Below, piece by piece: positions 25,001 to 33,400 of a stretch of 34,016 bases of DNA (position 1 is its first letter; every line of letters starts with the position of its first letter). The DNA is from an uncultured Flavobacteriales bacterium (lineage in GTDB: Bacteria; Bacteroidota; Bacteroidia; Flavobacteriales_D; CALLUQ01). The DNA lies in the NCBI GenBank assembly GCA_938010565.1, contig CALLUQ010000062.1, forward strand, positions 1-34,016. Direction: 5' to 3'. The translations under genes and the position numbers were made by a program. The notes under the pieces were generated by a model. The model saw only the letters and a program-made list of their open reading frames with translations. It ran no database searches and was not told the DNA's origin.

Positions 25001-25986
25001 CAGGCGAACGCCAATACACCATTCGCTGGGATGCCGTTCCGGGTTCGAATTCCATTCTCGGGGCACCGCCCGAACTGGAGAACCAACACCTGCAAAATTT
25101 GGTGAACGGTTTGCTGGAAACAGGGTTTGAAGGTGCTTTGGCCTACGACGATTTTGTGGCCAGCATCGATTCCAGTTTGTGGACCTTAAGTAATTTCAAA
25201 AACGAAAGCGGAAACCTTCCCATTTTGCTGGGCAGGCCGCTTGCCGTAGTGCGGGCCGAAGTATCGCTGTCCCTTTCCGGTAACCCGGCCTACAACCAGG
25301 GATGGCTGGATACGGGCAGGTATTACAATCAGAACGGTACGTACCACCCAACCAATCCTCCTTTTATGTCGGTTCCGTTTTCGTTGCGCATTGGCGACAG
25401 CCTGATGGAGGGCAACGGAGTGATCGGTTATTACGAGGCCGATAATTACGACAAGTTCTATTCGGTTTACGGATCCAATGCACAAGCTACCCTGCTGTTA
25501 CAGGAATTGCGCAAAGGCAACAAAAACCTCGATGCAGACCACCTTTCCGAAGCCATTCAAACGGGCAAAGGTTTTTCCTCGGATTATATAGGTGTTAACC
25601 ATCAGGTAAAACTTGCATCGGATGCGACTACGGTAAAGGTGACCGTTCTGGTAGATCCGAGTGGTAATATCCCATTCATTCCGGGTGCATTGCCTGTAAG
25701 CAGTGTGGCCCTGCCCAATGGTCCGGTATCCAATGCACTGGAGCAACTGAAAGCCTTTTTCCGTGCCGGACCGCTTTTGCTCGACCCATCCAGGATCCAG
25801 ATGCCAACACCGGCACAGGTGGCCGGCAACTGGGGCTGGGCAGCGCGTAAGGATGTTACCTCCTGGAACGAAGAAATTGATATTGATCAGTATACACCAA
25901 TTGCAACATTGGAAACCAATCCGTTAAAATTAATCGAAGGCTGGATGACCTTGTCCGGTGCAGAAAGCATTGATGAAAATCCCTAA
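22045..25986 (+). CDS. 1313-aa uncharacterised protein of the giant-protein cluster
   Basis: 1313 residues with no signal peptide. Near the N-terminus (about residues 65-115) are AVGAHVMWTLPFTLRSG and FPYVPNRWLVTRFAYG, a pair of motifs I recall from very large unannotated proteins in several phyla, where the first reads more like GVHLHWALP. Around residues 440-530 lies a predicted coiled coil (TLTDLNALQDEVNALYDLQQ). The rest alternates beta-rich and helical stretches, including TRLSQ/PRLSQMAGIDGRLLK-like segments and a late hydrophobic-Pro region. I see no catalytic signature. Together with the giant and the 515/314-aa proteins it forms the conserved-looking core of the cluster. Confidence 0.9.
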   Translation: MSDTKKMPVWPGPRVMVPMPTDVLLIGQPDFNADTDWATTQNSYFNLWNQTDSANPVPFGKGTSPAVGAHVMWTLPFTLRSGASSQDPKDNGAVNFPYVPNRWLVTRFAYGTPGTAPTVTAKILRSDALYDIQGNPNDYNQYPYPEDANYPVRGIGKTIELASWTGPAGPDTSFLQAVGPGDISWSVGYDNIKNVFALHDPLGTETATYTYSIAGWYADPATDALYNLPTDTNANWMSMLESTFKWTVGDATDLTTAIQDWQTWQADHGLTGTWDPSSIHLPAQSKVAIEAWHTWQQANGSTASESALPRQLLCHSMLATVVWQGNTKSYGTGVPEGGESYPHIAIGNSASEAISTYMANRVVEQYKQSKEDIPVIERALHALQTDLLYDLATDPVKVEMALQGTRFSTGYGGQRWIVVLPENTEEEQTGKGGQQSVPLNTTQTQTLTDLNALQDEVNALYDLQQTQRTELFSLTVKSSYMTRRTPTEIRTAVEQSITVMEAALQQTLTDYETKKNKVAGDAATFEGALKPDFILKAIDMQPAAAPNDPVIMIGGGKTDTKLFPPSDLGEDELLFVRFTGQTVTGIEVSFNVGGANTPKTIQAEQILGKITMPAWNAIPKEVMDLWVEATILDTSNAGLLADIYFEMRGVTPSDDDKTKLTAQIQAQQTAIWNNSETLGYHPQSVAEVAGIKGILPSVLGVGFRTEQPWTPVFMDWRVMWYPDSTTDQDALKNWELQEIDYNWRGSSIPQTGIEIQGRTVLNAKTARNIQEKLSTFQDDPAFDGLPDFVITDLSQVAEDIGKLDLLTQSVSGFTNQLITQISNMAQFPDGKPGDLIGDANTNYIPDVGTTTKSPDFFPIRSGHISLIDLWVVDSFGQVLSGKDSLLPAKDPIPGIYWSESLTTSSPNYTGDTENFGQLPPRLSQMAGIDGRLLKSTDDTVFTNSSDLTSPICGWIMPNHLDNSLIIFDAAGVNQGEIIKVDREVPSGERQYTIRWDAVPGSNSILGAPPELENQHLQNLVNGLLETGFEGALAYDDFVASIDSSLWTLSNFKNESGNLPILLGRPLAVVRAEVSLSLSGNPAYNQGWLDTGRYYNQNGTYHPTNPPFMSVPFSLRIGDSLMEGNGVIGYYEADNYDKFYSVYGSNAQATLLLQELRKGNKNLDADHLSEAIQTGKGFSSDYIGVNHQVKLASDATTVKVTVLVDPSGNIPFIPGALPVSSVALPNGPVSNALEQLKAFFRAGPLLLDPSRIQMPTPAQVAGNWGWAARKDVTSWNEEIDIDQYTPIATLETNPLKLIEGWMTLSGAESIDENP

Positions 25987-25998
25987 AAATTAACCACC

Positions 25999-27414
25999 AT
26001 GAGCCAAGTACTCTTCGAATATTCTTTTCAGCCACCCAACGTTTTTCTGGGCACCACAACCGACATGAAACTGGTGATAAAAAATCCGGATAACGGTAGT
26101 ACCATTCACTTTGATGGCGGGAACGATAAAAGTGAGATCGATGTTACCTTTCCCATCGGAAAGGGCGAGAACGATCTTTCTCCGAGCCTGAATTTTACCG
26201 CCGATTCGCTCACTACAGGTTTTACCTGCGGTTTGGCGAGCAATGGCGATTATTTTCGCATTACCACTTCAAATGCGGGAGGAACCGATCTGGCACCCGG
26301 ATCGAGCATTGAGATCAATTTTGTGAATGTAGTGGTGAATTCACAGGAAGGAACAGCAACGGTTCAAATTGAAGAACTGGTAACCATGGATACGGCCCAA
26401 ACTTCCGTAAACATTAACAAACAACAGCAGGAACTGGCCGTAATTCCGTGGCTTGATGATTATGTAGTGGGCGAAGGCCAGTTTACGACCCTTCGTTGGA
26501 TCTCCATGGCAAACACAGCGGTGGAAGTGAGCGGATTTGAATCGGGATCGGGTACAAAATCGTTTCCTGTTGAGGGCGAACAACCGTATACGGGGCATGT
26601 GCAGGTAACGGTGCCTATTGGCGATGCGCAACGCGATTATACGCTGGTAGCCACTACACCTTCAAAACGTTCGGCACCACAGGTGGTAGCACTCACGGTA
26701 AACCCGCCTTTCCTGGTGAGTTTTACCTCCAACAAAAGCGGTACACTGGGAGTGGACGACAATGTGGTGTTGAGCTGGGAGATGCTGTATGCTTACCAGG
26801 TTTCGCTCAACACGCCTTTAACGACCTACAACTCTGTGATTTCTCCGAGAACGGAAACCCCCGGGCAAGACCTGGTACAGGCCTATAAATTCAATTATTC
26901 GAACATGCCCGACCAGGTAACGTATACCCTTACCGGCCAAGGATTTAAGAAACCGGCAACCGGAAAGATCAACTTTAAACTGGCTCCTGTTGGCTTGGCG
27001 TATTTTAAGTTTGGAACCAATGAAGACGGCAACCTTTCGGGAATTAAGTTTGCCACAAACCCTCCCGACTGGATCGCTGTTGAAGCTTCCATTGCCGAGG
27101 ATCCTGCCACGTTTACCATTCACCAACCCGGAGGAACTGCCAATGTATACTATCTGGGCGATAACGATACGGTACACCCGCAGATCCAGTACTTTGAAGC
27201 CACCGATAAAGGCAGCAACAACTTTGAACTGAGCTGGATCACCAAAAACCTCAGAACCCTCACCCTCAATCCGGGAAACTACAACATTGGCGGTTCGGAA
27301 ATTAATAAGGGGAGCAAAACCTTAACCATTAACAGTTCCAATACGTATACCCTTACCGGTACAGCGGACAATGGCGAAACCATTGTAAGCCAGTTGTACA
27401 TTGAGGTGGGGTAA
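25999..27414 (+). CDS. 471-aa multi-domain Ig-like protein
   Basis: Built of about four beta-sandwich (Ig/PKD-like) units. The recurring strand pattern is a Gly-rich lead, then L-x-W and a run ending in V-x-L: VVGEGQFTTLRWISMANTAV, GVDDNVVLSWEMLYAYQVSL, and SNNFELSWITKNLRTLTLNP followed by TLTINSSNTYTLTGTADNGE. Such domains bind proteins or carbohydrates, or act as spacers. There is no signal peptide, no Cys pair for a disulfide and no type IX secretion tail that I recognise. It starts 12 nt after the 1313-aa gene (AACCACCATG context) and is the last gene before a terminator-like hairpin, so it is the likely end of the cluster transcript. Confidence 0.88.
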   Translation: MSQVLFEYSFQPPNVFLGTTTDMKLVIKNPDNGSTIHFDGGNDKSEIDVTFPIGKGENDLSPSLNFTADSLTTGFTCGLASNGDYFRITTSNAGGTDLAPGSSIEINFVNVVVNSQEGTATVQIEELVTMDTAQTSVNINKQQQELAVIPWLDDYVVGEGQFTTLRWISMANTAVEVSGFESGSGTKSFPVEGEQPYTGHVQVTVPIGDAQRDYTLVATTPSKRSAPQVVALTVNPPFLVSFTSNKSGTLGVDDNVVLSWEMLYAYQVSLNTPLTTYNSVISPRTETPGQDLVQAYKFNYSNMPDQVTYTLTGQGFKKPATGKINFKLAPVGLAYFKFGTNEDGNLSGIKFATNPPDWIAVEASIAEDPATFTIHQPGGTANVYYLGDNDTVHPQIQYFEATDKGSNNFELSWITKNLRTLTLNPGNYNIGGSEINKGSKTLTINSSNTYTLTGTADNGETIVSQLYIEVG

Positions 27415-27442
27415 AACGCTTCACCAACCAACCAACAACCAT

Positions 27443-27475
27443 GAGCGTCAGGGACAACTTTCCTGGCGCTCTTTT
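27443..27475 (+). terminator. Rho-independent terminator after the cluster
   Basis: A 10-bp stem, GAGCGTCAGG / CCTGGCGCTC with one T-G wobble, closes a 9-nt loop and is followed by TTTT. It lies 28 nt after the stop of the 471-aa gene. The polyketide synthase start follows only 10 nt later, so this may act as an attenuator between the two units. Confidence 0.7.
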
Positions 27476-27485
27476 GCACACAACT

Positions 27486-30400
27486 ATGGAACGTAAGATA
27501 GACAAAACGACACTTGCCGATCTGATCTTGTCTTTCCCGGAAAACCGGGGAACGGAAAACGTATTGGTTTTTCTTGACGGATCGGGAAAAGAACAACATA
27601 CATTTACTTTTAACGCGTTGCGCGATGCCTGTTTGCTGGCCGGGCAAAACATTCGCAGGCAGTGTGATCCCGGCGAAGTGATCTTACTTCCCGTAGGAGA
27701 TCAGGCCCATTTTGTGATCGGTTTTTTCGGTGCCATCCTTGCGGGATGTATACCGGCTCCGTTGCCGGGGTTCCGGGGAAAACGAGACAAAACCGGCTTT
27801 GGTCGTACCCTGCGGATATTGCGTTCCGGCGATGCCAAAACCCTGCTTATTCCGGAAACAGATGCGGCCTGGGTAGGCGAACGCATTCGCCAGGAAAAAA
27901 AACTCGAACATACCCGCTTGCTTTTACAAGAAAGCCTGAAAACCCCCCTTGAAGAACCGATGGAACTGCCCACGGCCGATCCGCAGCAAATCGCTTACAT
28001 CCAGTATACTTCCGGTTCTACTTCCACCCCCAAAGGAGTGGTATTGCACCATGCGGGGGTGTTGAACAATGTGGAGAAAATGTACCGCGTGTTTGCCCGT
28101 CACGAACCGGTACGCACCGCCAGTTGGATCCCTTTACACCACGATATGGGGCTGGTGGGCCATCTGTTTGGTACGTTGTTCGAATCGGGTTTTGGAGTAT
28201 TTATGCCGCCTGTTTCTTTTCTGGCCCGCCCCGAAAACTGGTTTCAGGTTATTCACGATTACCGTGCAAACACTTCGGCTGCACCTACTTTTGCGTTTGA
28301 CCTTTGTGCCCGGAAAGTAACGCCCGATCCCTCCTGGGACCTTAGCTGCTACCAATATGCTTTTGTAGGAGCGGAAATGGTTTCGGTATCGGCATTGGAC
28401 CGTTTTTGTGAGAAATTTCAAAAAACGGGTTTTCAACCTTCCTGCTTTAAACCGGTTTACGGCATGGCCGAAGCCACACTTCTTGCGGCAGGAGGAGGAG
28501 ACGGTTACGATGCCATGAAGCAACTGGTGGTGGAACAAGAAACCGGAAACAACCCGGGCCGCCGGTTATTGCCTTACCGCATTGAAACGGAAGGAGAGGT
28601 TTGCATCCATCATCCGGAAAGCGGTGCCCCGCTGGAAGATGGCCTCACAGGAGAGATCTACCTCAATGCTCCCGGAAATTCAAAAGGATATTTCAGCCCT
28701 GCAAACGATACCCTTTCGGAAGATATGCTGGTGAAAACGGGCGACATGGGTTTCATCAAAAACGGTTTCCTCTATATTACGGGAAGAAAAAAAGAACTGA
28801 TCATTGTACGCGGGGTGAACTACCCTGCAGAAGACCTTGAGCACATCGTACAATATGATCAGCCTTTGCTTCAAAGCGACCTCCGGAGTGCCTGTGTGGC
28901 CGATTTTTCGGAAGGTACGGAACGTTTTGTTGTGTTTCAGGAAGCAGACCGGCACAGCAGTAAAACGGAATTTGAGGCCATTGCACAGAAGATCCAGGCT
29001 AATTTGCTGGAAAGCTTGGGGATCAACGCCCGAGAAGTGGTGCTGATCCCGAAGGGCCTGATCCCCAAAACACAAAACTTTAAAATTGCCCGAACACGCT
29101 GCCTGTCGGATTACCGGACCGGTAAGCTGCGTGTGCTTTACACCACCGGCCAACCCCAAGCCGATGAAGGGCCGGAGGAAGATCCGGTGGTAGTGGTGGG
29201 CATGGCCTGTCGTTTCCCCGGAGGGGCTAACTCGCCCGAACAATACTGGGAACTGTTGTCGAACGGGGTAGATGCCATTACGGAAGTGCCGCCCGAGCGG
29301 TGGGACAACGATATATTTTATGTGGAAAAGGCGGCTGTGCCAGGTAAACTGAGTACCAAATGGGCCGGTTTTACAGATCGGATTGAGCAGTTCGACCCGA
29401 TGCATTTTGGCATTTCGCCCTACGAAGCACCGGAAATGGATCCGCAACACCGCATGCTGATGGAAACATCGTGGCGCCTGATCGAAAACGTGGGATGGAA
29501 AAAAGAAGATCTGATCGGTTCGGATGTAGGTGTGTTCGTCGGTTTGGCTACCAACGATTACTTGCATCTGAAAATCAAGCTCATTCCCGGAATGGACAGT
29601 TTTAATGCCTATTCGGGATTGGGGAACGCCAACAGCGTGGCGGCCAACCGGCTGTCTTATTTTTATGATTTTAAAGGCCCCAGCCTTACGGTAGATACGG
29701 CTTGCAGCTCTTCCCTCACAGCTTTGCACATTGCCCACAAAGCCGTTGCCAACGGCGAGTGTACCCAGGCCATTGCAGGGGGAGTGAATGCTCTTCTCTC
29801 TCCGGGGGCCACCATTACGCTTTCTCAGTTTGGAATGATGTCGCCGGAAGGCCGTTGCAAAACCTTTGATGCCAGTGCCGACGGGTATGTACGTGCAGAA
29901 GGTTGCGGGTTGGTGATGCTGAAAAAACGGTCGGCTGCTTTGCGCGACGGCGACCGCATTCTGGCCACCCTTCTGGCCTCCAATGCAGGGCAAGACGGAG
30001 CAAGCAAGGGCATCACATCGCCCAACGGAGAAGCACAGCGTCGTTTAATTGAACGCACCTTAAAAGATGCCCGACTTACCGGAGAAGAGATCACTTATGT
30101 GGAAGCACATGGCACCGGAACGCCCACAGGCGATCCGGTAGAAGTGGAACAAATTGCCAAAACCTATGGCCGGAAAAAAGGCCAGGCTTGTTACATGGGT
30201 TCGGTAAAAGCCAATGTGGGCCACCTTGAAGCAGGAGCCGGAATTGCAAGTGTCATCAAAACACTCCTGATGTTGCAACACCAACAGGTGCCGCCACAAA
30301 TCCATGTAAAAGAACTGAACTCTCGTATTCATCTTGATCAAACCCGTTTAAAGATCAACAATGATCTGGTAGATTGGCAGGCCAATGGCGAGCCGCGCCG

Positions 30401-33400
30401 TTGTGCCGTCAGTTCCTTTGGGTTTGGAGGTTCTCTGGCACATGCCATTTTTGAAGGACCGTCCAAAACAACCCTGAAAAAAGAAAAAACGCCGGCAAGC
30501 AGTTACGCCAAACATTTTGTGTTGTCGGCTTCCACTGCAGAAGGCCTTCCGGAGCAGGTTGCCGTATGGCAGGATTGGTTTGAAGCGCACCCGAAGGCAT
30601 CGTTGGAAGATGTATGTTATACCCAGGCCCTGCACCGTTCCGATCTGAATTACCGCGAATACTTCCTTGCTTCCAACATTGCACAGTTGCAAAAAAAACT
30701 GGAACGTTTTTCCCGTTTGAAAAGCAGCCCGATCAAAGCAGCACATCATAAAGACCTGGCCTTTGTTTTTACCGGACAGGGAGAACAATACGAAAACATG
30801 GCGTTGGAGTTGTACCAACGGTACCCTGTGTTTAAAGATGCTTTTGACCGTTGTGCTGCGGCCATCGATGAGCCGGAAAGCGGCCAGCCGGGCCTTGCGG
30901 AAGTAGCGTTTAATCATGTGGAAGAAGGCAATTGGGATGAGCTTTACCTGCAACCCACCATGTTTGCCATTCAATACGGCATAGGCATGCTGTGGCAAGC
31001 GTGCGGCATTGTGCCCAACATACTGCTCGGACACAGCCTGGGGGAATATGCCGCAGCTTGCCTGGCCGGTTGTTTCGAACCCGAAACAGGCATGAAAATA
31101 CTCCAACGCCGGGCAGCACTTGTAGAAGCCTTTTCCGGATGCGGACAAATGGCTACCATTTTCACCGATCACCGATCGGTGGCAGAAGTGATGGATAAAG
31201 AGCGGGTAAGCATTGCAGCGATCAACAGCATGCATAAAACGGTGATTTCCGGGGATCCGGAAGCCGTGGAAGCCGTTATCCAACATTTCAAGGCAAAAGA
31301 TGTGGAACATTATCACTTGCTGACACGCCACGCTTTCCATAGCTACTTGCTCGAACCCATGATGGAGGAGTTTCACGAATGGGTGGAACAATTTACCTTC
31401 CATGCTCCCGTAAAGCGTTGGGTATCTTCGTTTACCGGAATGGAAATGGATAGTGCACCGGAAAGCGAACACTGGGTAAGCCACCTGCGCGAAACGGTAC
31501 AATTCGGCAAAGCAGTTGCCTGCCTGAAAGAAGAACCGATCACCCATTTTATAGAAATCGGCCCCGGGGCAAGTACACTGGTGGCCGTAAGGGAAAATCT
31601 ACCCGGATCGGATGCCCGGTTTTTGCGTTCGCTGAACAAGAAAAAAGGCGATCGGATGGAAGGATATTATTTTGCAGATTCAATAGGCCAGCTGTACACT
31701 TCGGGGTATAAGATCCGGTGGGACATCCTTATGCAAGGCCAGGCCATTCCGCACCTGATCCCGGGCATTCGTTTTATGCATCGGCCCTATTGGATCAATG
31801 GTGTTACCGCAGAACGCCTTTCGGAGTTTGCACTGCCCGGAACCGTACCCTCCTCCAAAATGGTTGAAGAAGCGCAAAACCATTACCAGCTGCATTGGAC
31901 CAACAAAGGAACACTCCCGCAGCTGGTGCCGGATGAAGCCCTCAAAGATGATTTTAGCTGGATCATTGTAGGGGAAGGTGCATTGGCGGAAACACTTTAC
32001 CGGCGCCTCAAAACGGCACAGGTGATCTCTTTCTGGGTAGGTACGCGCAAAAAACAAAAAGGAAAAACACACAAACCCGATTACATTTTACCACCCAACG
32101 CCGACCATTCGACTTGCTATAAAGTATTGGAGAAAATGGTGTTCCTCAACGCACAGGCCAACCACGACAAGTGGCGGATCGTTTATATAACCCATGCGAT
32201 GGAAGGCGGGAGCACCCACATGCAGGTTCCTACGCTTGAACAGAATGTAGCAGAAAATCTGGGCTTTTTTGTTCCTTTTCTGCAAGCTTTGCAACAACGG
32301 GCCATGGTGTTGCCTTTGTGGGTGGTTACCGATCGTTCGCAATTTTTGCCTTCTGTGGATTCGGATGCAGCCATCAACCTGAACCTTTCGCCCCTTTGGG
32401 GCTTTTCCAAAACCCTGTTCCTGGAACATCCGGAGTGGCGCGGTGGTTTAATTGATGTGGATGGATCCGAAGATGCGGAACGAACAGGCGAATTGATCCT
32501 GAGAAAAATATTAAAGCCAAAAGGGGAGCATGCAGTGGCCATTCGGAAAGGGCAACAGTTCATTCAGCAGTTGGTACCCAAAAAAACCATGCCGGAAGCC
32601 ACATTTGCATTCAGAAACGATGGGGCTTGCCTCATTACCGGTGGTTTGGGCGGTTTGGGACTTTCTTGTGCCGCATGGGCAGTTAAAAAAGGGTGTCGCC
32701 ATTTAATATTGATGAGCCGGAGAAGTTTGCCGCCAAAAGCAGAATGGATGGGTTTGCCGGAAGAGCATCCGGGGTATGCGATCACCAAAAAACTCATTGT
32801 GCTTGAAGCGGAAGGGGCGAAAGTAGAGTTGCTCTCGCAAGACATACGCGACCTGAATGCCCTGGCACAAGTGTTCCAAAAGCTTGATGCTGCTAACATT
32901 CCGGTGCGGGGGGTCATTCATGCGGCAGGGGTAAACTGGTTCTCAAAGATCAAGGATTTGGATCAGGCCGATTTTCTCCATACTTTAAGGATCAAAGTAT
33001 CGGCCACCTGGGCTTTGCACCAACATACGCTAAACCGCGATCTGGACTGTTTCCTGTTGTTCTCCTCGGTATCGGCATTGTGGGGTTCGGTGGATCTGAG
33101 CCATTATTCCGCGGCGAACCATTTTATGGACATGTTGAGCATTTACCGCAACAAAAACAATTTGTGTTCCACCTGTATCAACTGGGGTCCCTGGGCCGAT
33201 GTGGGCATGAGTTCGACGGATCGTGAGGTGGAAGTATTGGGTCAGTTGGGTTTCCGGCTGATGCCTCCCAACGAGGCCCTGAACCAGATGGAAAAAGAGG
33301 TGGTGAGCGGTGCGCCGCTTTCTTTGGTGGCCGATGTGGACTGGCAACAATACAACGTTTTTACCACCTTTTCGCTTCAGCCTTCGTTGTTCGATGAAGT

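Noticed and set aside
6811-27414. Contractile injection or phage-tail island
   Set aside because: I found no recognisable sheath, tube, baseplate, spike, tape-measure or AAA ATPase gene. The long proteins are beta-rich and modular rather than tape-measure-like. Only an analogy remains.
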